A program made the translations under genes and the position numbers. A model generated the notes under the pieces. The model did no database searches. It saw nothing but the letters and a program-made list of their open reading frames with translations, and had not been told where the DNA came from. A stretch of DNA of 64,000 nucleotides from a virus. Location: the IMG/VR virus record IMGVR_UViG_3300013093_000043, positions 1 through 64,000 of that record, one strand, 5' to 3'. Numbering within the stretch: the first letter of the stretch is position 1; each line of letters begins with the position of its first letter. Shown here piece after piece: positions 1 through 8,390 of the stretch.

Positions 1-440
1 AACATGTACTTTCCTCGTAGCCGAGGAATGCGTCGATGGTCATCACCACAGAGCCAAGGAGCGATAACCACATCACCACTACTAAACCAATCATTACAAA
101 TTTGTACGTTTGAGAGATGCTTTGCCCATTCGACACTCTGCACATCACGCTTATCCCTATAATAGAGATCATGGTTGCCAGGAATAAAATAAACACGAGA
201 AAAATTAGCATTCAAATGCTCCAGTGCTTGTAGGCTATAGCCCAAAGTAAGTATATTGATACTGGCCCTATTATTGTGCCAATCTCCGAGAAATAGTGCA
301 GTCTCGCACCCCTCTTCTCGTGCTTTGGTAGTTGCCCATTTCACAAAGTTCAAACAGTCCTCGTTGTGTTGAGTGCTGTTTGACTTTAGGCCAAAATGTA
401 TATCGGTGAATAGTGCGGCTTTTTTAAATAGATTCGTCAT
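1..440 (-). CDS. 47: gp47-like recombination nuclease subunit (SbcD/Mre11 type), partial
   Basis: The N-terminal 146 codons of a calcineurin-like metallophosphoesterase, cut by the left window edge. Visible metal-binding motifs are TDIHFG (D13, H15), LGDWHNN (D53, H55) and PGNHDLYY (N89, H90, D91), the pattern of the SbcD/Mre11/T4 gp47 family. In T4, gp47 pairs with the gp46 ATPase and resects DNA ends for recombination-dependent replication. The ATG at 438-440 was read directly from the reverse strand and overlaps the end of the upstream gene by 17 nt, so the two are probably cotranscribed. The lower-strand position next to a gp55-like gene fits T4-like gene order. A different Mre11-like phosphoesterase cannot be excluded because the C-terminal part lies outside the window. 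Confidence 0.8.
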   Translation of the reverse strand, partial: MTNLFKKAALFTDIHFGLKSNSTQHNEDCLNFVKWATTKAREEGCETALFLGDWHNNRASINILTLGYSLQALEHLNANFSRVYFIPGNHDLYYRDKRDVQSVEWAKHLSNVQICNDWFSSGDVVIAPWLCGDDHRRIPRLRGKYM

Positions 441-1305
441 TAAATAATAATTTTTTTAAGTCCAATGTATTTTTGGGAAATACATTAAGATTATAACACT
501 TTAAGTCTAGTTTATGCAAGTCTCTAAGTTTCATCTGGATAATTGCTTCATCAACTATTGTCAATTGACCCCACTCATAATCTTCTTCATCCAATACACT
601 GTTGACAATTTTTGTTATTAGTGCATCTTTATCTTTGTGTTTTTGCAAGATAACCCATTTTTCATACACTTCATTAAAATCGAACTGTTTGATTGGCAAA
701 CTTGCAAACTTTAATATAGATTTTATTGTGTTTTCAAAATCTGAGAATAACATTTCGATATTGAACTTATAAAGATTTGGATGTGTAAAATTCATAATTG
801 AATCTAATTCAATCTCAGATAGGTGTTGTGGATATATGTACAATGATAAAAACTCCCTAACCTCCCAGATGGACATTTCCGAAATTTTTTCTTTGCCCCA
901 ATATAACAAATTTTTTGCTAACATGGATTCGTTATGACTTAACCATCCATCGGCAAACACTTTTTCAAATTTATTATTGATATTTAATGCAAACGAATCT
1001 TGGTCGAAGTATGGCATTATTACACGATTGCCATTGGACAGAAGTTCTGTTAAATTTTTTGATACTGATTCAATTTCTAAAATTTTCGGATGCAATCTTA
1101 CAATATCATAAACATCTTGCGAATTTAAGTAGTCCCTCCATCCTTGAATGCCGTTCAAAACCTTGCCGTCAAAGTTGTGGGAGTTTCCTGATGCAGTAAA
1201 TGGCAGTTTGATTTTGATTTCGCTAGAAAAATACCTCATGCACCATTCAATGAAACTGCCGTAACTCCCGCTATTATAACAAATTACAATAGTATTACTC
1301 TTCAT
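424..1305 (-). CDS. Unrecognised protein, paralogue of the 59267-60304 gene
   Basis: Function not recognised. The roughly 293-residue protein opens with a hydrophobic strand and a Ser/Gly loop (IVICYNSGSYGSFIEW), which recalls the phosphate loop of sulfotransferase-like or P-loop folds but is not diagnostic. A second gene in the window (59267-60304) shows the same layout: an early FV/IEW motif, a central S(I/V)W(E/D)(V/L)RE motif, and a C-terminal FPKNTLDLKKLL versus FPNNTQELHKLL match. The two are therefore paralogues. I chose the ATG at 1305, whose 11-nt overlap with the end of the gp55-like gene is typical here; a GTG at 1329 is an alternative. It sits between two replication/transcription genes as an inserted accessory gene. 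Confidence 0.7.
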   Translation of the reverse strand: MKSNTIVICYNSGSYGSFIEWCMRYFSSEIKIKLPFTASGNSHNFDGKVLNGIQGWRDYLNSQDVYDIVRLHPKILEIESVSKNLTELLSNGNRVIMPYFDQDSFALNINNKFEKVFADGWLSHNESMLAKNLLYWGKEKISEMSIWEVREFLSLYIYPQHLSEIELDSIMNFTHPNLYKFNIEMLFSDFENTIKSILKFASLPIKQFDFNEVYEKWVILQKHKDKDALITKIVNSVLDEEDYEWGQLTIVDEAIIQMKLRDLHKLDLKCYNLNVFPKNTLDLKKLLFNDESI

Positions 1306-2170
1306 ACCCAGCATCGCCTGAGTAACCACCGCTCATGCCCTGACGAGTATAACTCGGGTTCAGTCCATTCATTTCCAGTATGTCATCGCGTATATTTTGA
1401 TTGCGTTTTTCTACATTTAGGATTCGAGTAAAACTATTGGTGACTGCAGCAGTATAGTAAGCAAACGGATTGCTGGACTTGGATTCGTCAAACTTCAAGC
1501 CAATATAGCTTAATTGTAACAGTGCTTGACTACGCATTTCGTCATTGTAAGTATAGCCACGCCAGTTGCTGCGAGTGGCGTATCGTTCGCACAATTTCAT
1601 GAACATATGAGCCAATTTGTTAGTCATTCTACCGTGTGTGGGCGAATACTCGCCGGGATTCAATCCGCCTTTCCAATGACTCTTGCCAACCAGTATGGGA
1701 TTGCCTTCGGCATCTACTTTATAGTGCACAAAGGGCGGGAAGTTTACCTTGACGTATTTGGTGTGTGTCAAATCATCTTCGTCGTATTCGGTCAGCAACG
1801 GGTCTTCGTCGTCGTCAATTTCCAGTGCTGCCATGCGAGCTTTTTTGGTTTTGGCCCCGTCGACCGGAATATGATCCCAGGTCATGACTCGGAATACCAC
1901 ATCGGTGTCGGGAATGTCTTTGAGTTTGATTTCAAATTCGTCCAATTTACGCTTGGTTCCGTCGGCAGTGGCTGCTTCGTGTGCCAATTTGGCTAGTCGT
2001 TCGGCACGATTTTGCCGTGCTTCCTTGATTTTCTTTTTGTTTATTTTTGTAACGCTTTCTAGGATCATGTCATAATCGGCGTCGGCAGGATTGTCAAAAT
2101 AGCAATAGCTTGTTTTGCTTTTGTGAATCTCTTTGAGTATGTCTTTGTTGTTTAAGTAGTTGTGTCGCAC
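1295..2170 (-). CDS. 55: gp55-like late-transcription sigma factor
   Basis: A 291-residue protein whose C-terminal third matches the T4 gp55 family: YNDEMRSQALLQLSYIGLKF followed by NPFAYYTAAVTNSFTRILN, the helical region related to sigma region 2. In T4, gp55 directs host RNA polymerase to late promoters (TATAAATA) together with gp33 and the gp45 clamp. T4 gp55 has 185 residues, so this protein carries an extra N-terminal and central segment rich in charged residues, including an acidic run near residues 118-132. The start is GTG at 2170 with AAAGGA and GAGG upstream. Late-type promoters at 7957 and 8363 are its likely targets. I see no obvious hydrophobic clamp-binding motif at the C-terminus, which ends SGDAGYEE. 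Confidence 0.85.
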   Translation of the reverse strand: MRHNYLNNKDILKEIHKSKTSYCYFDNPADADYDMILESVTKINKKKIKEARQNRAERLAKLAHEAATADGTKRKLDEFEIKLKDIPDTDVVFRVMTWDHIPVDGAKTKKARMAALEIDDDEDPLLTEYDEDDLTHTKYVKVNFPPFVHYKVDAEGNPILVGKSHWKGGLNPGEYSPTHGRMTNKLAHMFMKLCERYATRSNWRGYTYNDEMRSQALLQLSYIGLKFDESKSSNPFAYYTAAVTNSFTRILNVEKRNQNIRDDILEMNGLNPSYTRQGMSGGYSGDAGYEE

Positions 2171-2186
2171 CCTCTATTCCTTTAAA

Positions 2187-2202
2187 GTTAGCGTATACTA
2201 AC
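2187..2202. promoter_or_regulatory. Inverted repeat overlapping the gp55 promoter region
   Basis: GTTAG and CTAAC arms are separated by 6 nt, forming a short perfect inverted repeat in the divergent intergenic region. It covers the proposed -10 hexamer of the gp55 gene, so it could be an operator. It may also be chance. Confidence 0.3.
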
Positions 2203-2224
2203 ATATTTATCAAGACCCTGTCAA
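2195..2224 (-). promoter_or_regulatory. Candidate sigma70-type promoter for the gp55/gp47 operon
   Basis: On the reverse strand a perfect TTGACA (2219-2224) lies 18 nt upstream of TAGTAT (2195-2200, a 4/6 match to TATAAT). It precedes the GTG start at 2170 by a short leader containing AAAGGA. The rest of this roughly 110-nt intergenic region holds only the leader of the plus-strand gene, with AAAGTGGA before the ATG at 2282 and a weak late-like TAAATA near 2256. Confidence 0.4.
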
Positions 2225-2281
2225 CCTTTTAAAACATAGCATATTATGGAGTTGGTAAATAACATATAAAGTGGAATATCT

Positions 2282-3292
2282 ATGCCAGTATTATCAAATT
2301 CAGTTTTGCCCGGAGCAACCGGTTCGGGCTCGGTACTAAGCCAAATTGGCACGGCCGTGGGGTCAAGCCTCTTGGGCGGAGTTGGATTAAATCTAGCCAG
2401 TACTCGAAAAAACGTTGCCGACATGTTCAGCTACAGTCAAAACACCACTGGACCGGCACCGATTTATTTTTACCCCCAAGCAGCCAGTGATTGGCGAGTG
2501 CGATTGAGTCTGGCCCCAAATTCCAGTTATTTTTACAACGATCCCAACAACAGTTTGTTGAGTCCGTTGCGTACCGAATCAGGATCGGGAGTGAACGGTG
2601 TTGCATCGGCAATTAACAACATCGTCAACGGCAGTTCGGGGCAGACTGGTGCAACTAGAATTGGTGTGGTATTTCCCTATACCCCGCAAATTCAAGTGCA
2701 ACACACCGCCACGTACCAGCCACAAAAGCTAACACACAACAACTATACCTCGTACTTTTACGAAAACAGCAGTGTTGAACCCATCAGTATATCCGGTGAG
2801 TTTACAGTACAAAACATAAACGAAGGACAGTATCTATTGGCAGCCATTTACTTTTTTAGAAGTTGTACCAAGATGTTTGCTGGACTTGATCCCGAGGCCG
2901 GCAATCCGCCCCCGTTGTTGTACTTGAACGGATACGGGCAATACTATTTGCCCAACGTGCCCTGTGTGCTTACCAGCTTTAGTCATACCATGCCGTCCGA
3001 TGTTGATTACATGGACATACCTGAACCAGCAGCAACCAATTATGGTAACAGCTATAACCCGCAATTTACTGCCTATAGAAACAACAGTACACGTTTGCCC
3101 ACCAGTAGCACAATCAGTCTAACCGTACAACCAGTTTACAGTAGACTGGCACAGAGTCAAGGATTCAGTTTGGAAGATTTTGCTCGTGGTGCATTGATTA
3201 ATCCGGTAGGAGCCGGCTTGCCAGCCACTGCTATGGGTGCAAGTCAAAATGCCAGTTATGCCAGTAACTTCAAGAATGGTGGATTCCTATAA
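2282..3292 (+). CDS. Baseplate/tail-tube-associated structural protein (possible gp48/gp54 role)
   Basis: A 336-residue protein at the head of the late baseplate run, one base overlapping the gp53-like gene. The N-terminal 50 residues are Gly/Ser/Ala rich. The core (about 130-260) is beta-rich, with segments such as YTPQIQVQHTATYQPQKL and ISISGEFTVQNINEGQYLLA, and contains a conserved-looking FFRSCTKMFAG stretch. This is compatible with tube-initiator or baseplate tube proteins of contractile tails, and T4-like phages often have gp48 or gp54 near gp53. I rely mainly on position, so the specific gp48/gp54 identity is inference. AAAGTGGA lies a few bases before the ATG. Confidence 0.6.
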   Translation: MPVLSNSVLPGATGSGSVLSQIGTAVGSSLLGGVGLNLASTRKNVADMFSYSQNTTGPAPIYFYPQAASDWRVRLSLAPNSSYFYNDPNNSLLSPLRTESGSGVNGVASAINNIVNGSSGQTGATRIGVVFPYTPQIQVQHTATYQPQKLTHNNYTSYFYENSSVEPISISGEFTVQNINEGQYLLAAIYFFRSCTKMFAGLDPEAGNPPPLLYLNGYGQYYLPNVPCVLTSFSHTMPSDVDYMDIPEPAATNYGNSYNPQFTAYRNNSTRLPTSSTISLTVQPVYSRLAQSQGFSLEDFARGALINPVGAGLPATAMGASQNASYASNFKNGGFL

Positions 3293-3597
3293 TGGCTACG
3301 GCAAACTATTCAACTACTAGTCCGTACTACAACACTCAGTATTGGGGTCAGTTCTTAGATGTTTGGCGAGGAAAAACCATAGCCGCAGCAGCAACAGATG
3401 CTATATATCAAATAGATGCACCCTACAATCAACGGCCCGATATACTGGCATACGACATGTACAAAGACAGCAATCTATGGTGGGTATTTGCAGTACGCAA
3501 TCCCGATATTCTACTAGATCCCTTGATGGATTTTAGAACCGGGGTGATTATTTTTGTTCCCACATTGACCACAGTTAAATCTTCTTTGAATCTATAA
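3292..3597 (+). CDS. 53: Baseplate wedge protein, gp53-like
   Basis: A 101-residue protein recognisable as the T4 gp53 baseplate wedge family. The core reads RPDILAYDMYKDSNLWWVFA, followed by RNPDILLDPLMDF and a terminal IIFVP strand, the usual gp53 signature of an LY/WW helix then a DP..DF loop. In T4, gp53 joins adjacent wedge subunits around the hub. Its ATG shares its first base with the preceding stop codon (TAATG), and the next gene starts 3 nt after its stop, so the genes are translated as a run. The length is shorter than T4 gp53 (196 residues) but normal for marine T4-like versions. Confidence 0.8.
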   Translation: MATANYSTTSPYYNTQYWGQFLDVWRGKTIAAAATDAIYQIDAPYNQRPDILAYDMYKDSNLWWVFAVRNPDILLDPLMDFRTGVIIFVPTLTTVKSSLNL

Positions 3598-3600
3598 AAT

Positions 3601-5730
3601 ATGGCTACCCCAACATTACCTGAAGTGGTCGTTACCGGAGTCAAAATACCAGTAACATCCGAAGTAGTTCCCAATCCCATGCATCAATATGCCTCGTGGA
3701 GCTACACATGGACTCTTTGGTGGCTGGACCTTAACGATTACAATCAGCTCATGACTGCCGGCACAGTGGAAAGTGCCAACAGTTGGAATCCCACAGTGGG
3801 ACTTAGTTATGTAATCGCTGAAGATGCCAGTCTCTATCCCGACCGTAGATTGCCCGGAGTGCCCTATGACTATATCATTGACAGTGTGGAATTTGAAACA
3901 CTAGTCACTCCCAATACTCGTACCAAGAGTTCAAATCTAATAGAGGGAACGATGGTTATTCAAGAACCATACGGAATTAGTTTTGTTGATGTTTTGGTCA
4001 AAGCCGGCTATAGTCTCAATCCAGGGCAACAACAAAATTATCTACTACGTCCCTACATGTTAGAGTGCAATTTTGTCGGCTACGACGACAATGGCAATGC
4101 CGTTCCGCAAACCGAAACTGCTGTATATAGAAAACGTTTTCCTATTAGGATATTAGGCATAGATATTGAAGCCGGAACAAAAGGTACCGAATACAAAGTG
4201 AGCTATTGTGCTGCCGGGCATATAGCACATTTTGACGAGTTGGGTAAAATGCCCATAGATATCAGTGTCACTGCCGGCACTGTCAATGAATTTTTTACAC
4301 AATTCGCAAAAAAATTAAACAATTATTGGCAAACATTGGCCATATATGGCGGAACCGGAAGCAACGGATTTCGAGTACAATATCCCGATTCATATGAATT
4401 TGTACTCGATCCCAGCATTGGTTCAGGCAATATAGTGGATCAAACTCAATTGAGTCTGCAAGATGCAAACACTGCCGGTATTGACATGGACTTTACCAAG
4501 CAAACATTTAAAATTAGTCGAGGCACTCCCATTATCAATGTCATTGAAGGCATAATGGCACACAGTGATTATTTTATTAATTTACAAGGAGTAGGGTCTA
4601 CCAGTACCGGATCGGGCAGCACACAAAATCAAACCACAATCTTTAATATTTTCAAAACTCAAGTAAAAACTCAATACAAGGCTCCGGTGGGCAGTGGATC
4701 AACTTCGTCGGGAAGTGAAGCTGCATTTGACACCTACAGAAATTGTTACCCGCAGGCTGTAACTTATTATATTCATCAATACCCCACCTGGGACGGCAAA
4801 GATCCCAACATGCCGTTGTTTGCCGACAGTGCCGACTACACGTTAAAAAGATATAATTATCTTTACACCGGACACAATGTTGATGTTATTGATTTTAAAT
4901 TGAATTTTAACACAACGTTTTATACTCAAGTCATGGCCTACACTGATTTGGTGGCTGGTGTAACTCCGTCAAAAAGCACACTGAACAACTCGTTGCAACA
5001 GTCAATCAATATTCCGTTATTGGGATTGGGCACCATTGGCGGCTTGATCCCGGCAGTGGCGGCGGCTCAAGAAAATAACCCAACGCCGTTGCGATATAGA
5101 ATCATAAACAACAATCCCAATTGGAGTACTGGTTACAATCGCGAAACACGTCCAGCAGCAGTGGCCGCTGCACAAGTGATCAATTCAACTTACACCGATT
5201 CTCAAGGCGACATGGTCAGTTTAGAGATGCGTATTGTGGGCGATCCTACTCTGATAAAACAAGACGACTGGTATTACGGTCCCGATCCCACAGCCGAAGG
5301 CGACTACAACAAGTGGAACTCGATGAGCCAGAGCGATTTTATTGCAACCTACGGACATGCTAGAACCGACACCGGCGAAGTCGTGGTGCGGGTCAATGTC
5401 AATACTGTATACGATCTTGACGCTGATGTACCTGGATTGAATCAAGGACTGATGTTTCCCGATCCCAGCCTGGGCACTGCATCACTGTTTAGTGGCCAAT
5501 ACAAAATCAGCACAGTAAAAAGCGAGTTTAAAAACGGAGTATTTGAACAAACTTTAAATTTATATCGTTATGTCAACGACAGTATAAATGCAGCATTCAG
5601 ACAGTCGCAAAATAATCAACGCGAAATTACGCCTACCACACCTTCTGCTATCACTCCCAGCACCGGCGGAACAGTGGGACAGGTGCAATCAAATCAAACC
5701 AGTGTCAACGGTACTACAGCAAGACAATAG
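3601..5730 (+). CDS. Baseplate hub protein (gp27/gp44-type)
   Basis: A 709-residue virion protein between gp53 and the spike gene, the expected position of the central hub protein that forms the trimeric ring under the tube. Visible features are a beta-rich N-terminal half, a segment DISVTAGTVNEFFTQFAKKL near 220-240, a GTPIINVIEGIMAHSDYFI helix near 300, and a C-terminal strand pair YKISTVKSEFKNGVFEQTLN typical of gp27/gpD-like hub domains. That C-terminal pattern, in which a strand reports on how the value was generated and ends in an LNLYRY stretch, recurs in phage hub proteins. The last 35 residues are low-complexity Thr/Gln. It is much longer than T4 gp27 (391 residues). The hub role is inferred from pattern and synteny. 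Confidence 0.6.
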   Translation: MATPTLPEVVVTGVKIPVTSEVVPNPMHQYASWSYTWTLWWLDLNDYNQLMTAGTVESANSWNPTVGLSYVIAEDASLYPDRRLPGVPYDYIIDSVEFETLVTPNTRTKSSNLIEGTMVIQEPYGISFVDVLVKAGYSLNPGQQQNYLLRPYMLECNFVGYDDNGNAVPQTETAVYRKRFPIRILGIDIEAGTKGTEYKVSYCAAGHIAHFDELGKMPIDISVTAGTVNEFFTQFAKKLNNYWQTLAIYGGTGSNGFRVQYPDSYEFVLDPSIGSGNIVDQTQLSLQDANTAGIDMDFTKQTFKISRGTPIINVIEGIMAHSDYFINLQGVGSTSTGSGSTQNQTTIFNIFKTQVKTQYKAPVGSGSTSSGSEAAFDTYRNCYPQAVTYYIHQYPTWDGKDPNMPLFADSADYTLKRYNYLYTGHNVDVIDFKLNFNTTFYTQVMAYTDLVAGVTPSKSTLNNSLQQSINIPLLGLGTIGGLIPAVAAAQENNPTPLRYRIINNNPNWSTGYNRETRPAAVAAAQVINSTYTDSQGDMVSLEMRIVGDPTLIKQDDWYYGPDPTAEGDYNKWNSMSQSDFIATYGHARTDTGEVVVRVNVNTVYDLDADVPGLNQGLMFPDPSLGTASLFSGQYKISTVKSEFKNGVFEQTLNLYRYVNDSINAAFRQSQNNQREITPTTPSAITPSTGGTVGQVQSNQTSVNGTTARQ

Positions 5731-5743
5731 GAAATAATCAATT

Positions 5744-7324
5744 ATGGCAACAAGCGATTCTCAAAAAACTGGTACTGATGTTACAGCACAAGCCACCAGC
5801 AAAGGTGGCGGACAAACTATCGATCCCGGTCCCTATATCGGAATAGTTCGTGGCTATGTTGAAGGTACTAGAATGGGACAACTCAAAGTAGAAATTCCTG
5901 AGTTACAAGGAAAATTCAATCCCGGCGATCAAGGACTCGACACCGACGATTTCCCCACAGTAACCTACGCCAGTCCGTTTTTTGGACAAACATACGGCAC
6001 CGATACCGGGGCAGCACCCAATTCGCCGGCCACAGCCGGACAAAGTTACGGCATGTGGTTTGTTCCACCTGACATAGGCACACAAGTGCTAGTTACGTTT
6101 GTTGGCGGCCAAAAAAATCGCGGCTATTGGTTTGGATGTGTTGTGAATACTCCCAGTCATCACATGGTGCCGGCCATTGGACGACACATTGGTGGAGCTG
6201 CAAATACTCTTAATCCTGCAGACTCGTTGAATCCCTATATCAACAGCTCGAGCGTGTTGCCAGTAGTCGAAGCCGATAGCTCAGACCCCACACTGTGGTC
6301 GTCGACCGGCATTGCCGGTGCCGGCAGATATCCACACGAATATCAAACCATGATCTTGGCTAGTCAGGGTCTGGACCAAGATCCCATCCGCGGTGCAATC
6401 AGTTCCAGTAGCAGCAGAGAAGTTCCCAGCAATGTGTACGGAATCAGCACCCCGGGCAGAAAAGCCACAAAAACAGATCAAGTGCCAATTGATCCACAGG
6501 CGGTGTTATATCGCAAGGGCGGACATACATTTGTCATGGATGATGGTGCAGCCGGAGACGATGTAAACCCGGCTGGCACAGATCAGCTGATACGATTACG
6601 CACCAGCGGCGGGCATCAAATTCTCATGAACGACACTGAAAATATTTTGTATATTGCCAGTGCCAGCGGAGAACACTGGATCGAATTAAGTGCCAACGGA
6701 TCATTGAATATCTACGCAGCAGCCGGATTCAATGTGCGATCCGAGGGAGTAATGAATTTGTGCAGCGACAGTGCAATTATTATGGATGCTCCGCAAATTG
6801 TAATGAATGCAGCAAAGGCAATTGCTTTGACTACTCAAGGTACGTTTTCGACCAGTGCTGCTACTGCTGCATCAATAACTGCCGGCGGGTCTGCGAGCCT
6901 AAGCGGTGCAACTGCATCGGTCAAAGGCACGGCATTGGCCAGTCTGAGCGGCGGATTTACCAATATCAGCGGGGGACTAATCAATATCAGCGGGGGACTG
7001 GGAGCAGCTGCACTGGGAGCAGCAACCAGTTTGCTTGGAAAAGGTCCCGGCTATGCCAAAACACAATCTACATTGGTACCGTCCTACAACGGAACCAATT
7101 GGGTGGCCAATAACAAAGCACTACAGACAATTTGCACTGTGACCCCGGGGCACGAACCCTGGGACCGCAATCAAACTCCGGGATCGGCTCCCAGTACCGC
7201 AGCGGCTTCTGTAGTAGCAGCCGGAATCAATACCACAGTGGCTGCAGGTACTGCATCGTCAACTGGTACTACAACTACACCTACAACTACACCGGCTGAT
7301 GTGGCTCCAGGAGGATCACCTTAA
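5744..7324 (+). CDS. Baseplate spike, gp5-like OB-fold and beta-helix, no lysozyme domain
   Basis: A 526-residue cell-puncturing spike protein. Residues about 29-130 form a gp5/VgrG-type OB-fold beginning GPYIGIVRGYVEGTRMGQLK, with the family's PPDIGTQVLVTFVGG and GYWFGCV strands. Residues about 260-400 hold a gp5C-like region (GHTFVMDDG, IRLRTSGGHQILMNDTE, ASGEHWIELSANGSLNIYA), the repeat pattern of the triple-stranded beta-helix needle. The C-terminal 130 residues are Ala/Ser/Thr rich, with a duplicated NISGGL stretch. T4 gp5 has a lysozyme domain between OB-fold and needle; none is present here. The neighbouring 7327-7962 gene may supply that activity. The start lies 13 nt after the hub gene. 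Confidence 0.8.
   Translation: MATSDSQKTGTDVTAQATSKGGGQTIDPGPYIGIVRGYVEGTRMGQLKVEIPELQGKFNPGDQGLDTDDFPTVTYASPFFGQTYGTDTGAAPNSPATAGQSYGMWFVPPDIGTQVLVTFVGGQKNRGYWFGCVVNTPSHHMVPAIGRHIGGAANTLNPADSLNPYINSSSVLPVVEADSSDPTLWSSTGIAGAGRYPHEYQTMILASQGLDQDPIRGAISSSSSREVPSNVYGISTPGRKATKTDQVPIDPQAVLYRKGGHTFVMDDGAAGDDVNPAGTDQLIRLRTSGGHQILMNDTENILYIASASGEHWIELSANGSLNIYAAAGFNVRSEGVMNLCSDSAIIMDAPQIVMNAAKAIALTTQGTFSTSAATAASITAGGSASLSGATASVKGTALASLSGGFTNISGGLINISGGLGAAALGAATSLLGKGPGYAKTQSTLVPSYNGTNWVANNKALQTICTVTPGHEPWDRNQTPGSAPSTAAASVVAAGINTTVAAGTASSTGTTTTPTTTPADVAPGGSP
6962..7000 (+). repeat. Short tandem repeat in the spike gene
   Basis: Two adjacent copies of a roughly 18-nt unit ending ATATCAGCGGGGGACT, encoding repeated NISGGL residues in the C-terminal part of the spike. 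It may mark a variable number of beta-solenoid turns. Confidence 0.6.
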
Positions 7325-7326
7325 TC

Positions 7327-7962
7327 ATGAGTACCTCGTTTGGAATATTATCGGCCCAAGGACAAGCAATTGAAAATCAATTACCCATACTATGGCTCAG
7401 CAAGCCGGGCATACCGGCAACTCCGCCAAGCTGGGCTAATATTGCAATACTGACCTCGACTCAAGTGCAAAATCTACAAGCCGAAATCAGTTACGATCAA
7501 AGCGGATGGAATTACAACAAAATTGGAGCCAATAATCAATTGGGGGCATATCAGATCAGCACACAAAATCTAGAAACCTATGGTTTATTGGCCGCTGGCA
7601 GTAATGCTGTTTACGGCAACGATTGCGTCAATTATCGCAACTGTTGGCAACAGGTTGTGGTACGTAACAACACAAATTCGTATGCAAACTATCTGTATAA
7701 CATACAAAGTTTGTCGGGATTTTTAACCAATACTGTGGCACAAGATCATTTGGCTTTTCAAATCATATACGATTTGTATAACAATCTAGTGCAGGCCGGG
7801 GCCATAGTCGGTACAGATTCTGCAGAAACTGCAGCCGGCATGATCTACGTAGGGTGGAATTTGGGCATCAGCGGTGCATTTGATTGGCGATACTCCAATA
7901 TCGGCAACGGGGCAAACTATTACAACAGTGGTAGATATGCCATCGCGGTTTTAAGCCAATAA
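7327..7962 (+). CDS. Baseplate-associated protein with a transglycosylase/lysozyme-like core
   Basis: A 211-residue protein between the spike and gp25 genes. Residues about 50-85 (AEISYDQSGWNYNKIGANNQ, then LGAYQISTQNLETYGL) resemble the catalytic-core pattern of lytic transglycosylase-like virion proteins: a Glu, then an S.W.Y turn, then G.LG.YQ and a helix. The second half is helical with aromatic residues. Since the spike lacks the lysozyme domain of T4 gp5, this gene is a reasonable candidate for the tail-borne peptidoglycan-cutting activity. The catalytic Glu would be in the AEISY segment, but I cannot prove activity from sequence. No signal peptide is seen, consistent with a virion component. 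Confidence 0.5.
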   Translation: MSTSFGILSAQGQAIENQLPILWLSKPGIPATPPSWANIAILTSTQVQNLQAEISYDQSGWNYNKIGANNQLGAYQISTQNLETYGLLAAGSNAVYGNDCVNYRNCWQQVVVRNNTNSYANYLYNIQSLSGFLTNTVAQDHLAFQIIYDLYNNLVQAGAIVGTDSAETAAGMIYVGWNLGISGAFDWRYSNIGNGANYYNSGRYAIAVLSQ

Positions 7963-7967
7963 ATACT
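7957..7967 (+). promoter_or_regulatory. T4-late-type promoter before gp25-like gene
   Basis: CAATAAATACT, close to the T4 late consensus TATAAATA, overlaps the stop codon of the preceding gene (TAA at 7960-7962) and lies 2 nt before the ATG at 7970. The same 11-mer occurs exactly at 8363-8373. With normal T4 late spacing the transcript would start almost at the ATG. Confidence 0.45.
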
Positions 7968-7969
7968 GT

Positions 7970-8344
7970 ATGGCCACATACAAAGGATTCAGCACACTAA
8001 ACAGTCCCAAGAAGTTTACCTTGACTGATTTTCAACTTGCCAAACAAGATTTGATCAATTATTTCAGTATTCGTAAAGGACAAAAACTAATGCAACCAAA
8101 TTTTGGAACCATAATTTGGGATATGTTGTTTGAACCCTTGGACGATACTACCAGACAACTTATTCAGCAGGATATAACACGAATAGTGGGATACGATCCG
8201 AGACTGAAAGTGGGTCAAGTGGCAATTACTCAACAAGATACGGGATTTCTAATTCAATTGACCTTGAGTTATGTGAATACCAATCAAGTCAGCACTCTCG
8301 AACTCAACTTCAACCAAAACAGTCAAACTTTGACAACCAATTAA
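7970..8344 (+). CDS. 25: Baseplate wedge protein, gp25-like
   Basis: A 124-residue member of the gp25/GPW family, the small wedge component common to contractile tails and related injection machines. The diagnostic stretch is IRKGQKLMQPNFGTIIWDML followed by FEPLDDTTRQLIQQDI, where family members show a conserved G(T/E)....G..L...LFEP pattern, and a C-terminal antiparallel strand pair ends VSTLELNF. In T4, gp25 binds gp6 and gp53 at the wedge core and helps start sheath assembly. Its length equals that of T4 gp25 (132) within a few residues. It is preceded by a late-type promoter and followed by 46 nt containing a second one. Confidence 0.85.
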   Translation: MATYKGFSTLNSPKKFTLTDFQLAKQDLINYFSIRKGQKLMQPNFGTIIWDMLFEPLDDTTRQLIQQDITRIVGYDPRLKVGQVAITQQDTGFLIQLTLSYVNTNQVSTLELNFNQNSQTLTTN

Positions 8345-8362
8345 CTACCCATATTATTATTG

Positions 8363-8373
8363 CAATAAATACT
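8363..8373 (+). promoter_or_regulatory. T4-late-type promoter before gp6-like gene
   Basis: CAATAAATACT, identical to the copy at 7957-7967, in a true 46-nt intergenic gap. The expected start site is near 8377, followed by AGGTAAG as a ribosome-binding site and the ATG at 8391. This is the cleanest late promoter in the window. Confidence 0.6.
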
Positions 8374-8390
8374 AGATATAGGTAAGAAAT

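Noticed and set aside
1526-1996. 156-codon plus-strand ORF opposite the gp55-like gene
   Set aside because: Antisense shadow of a gene with clear family motifs. No ribosome-binding site and no recognisable protein features.
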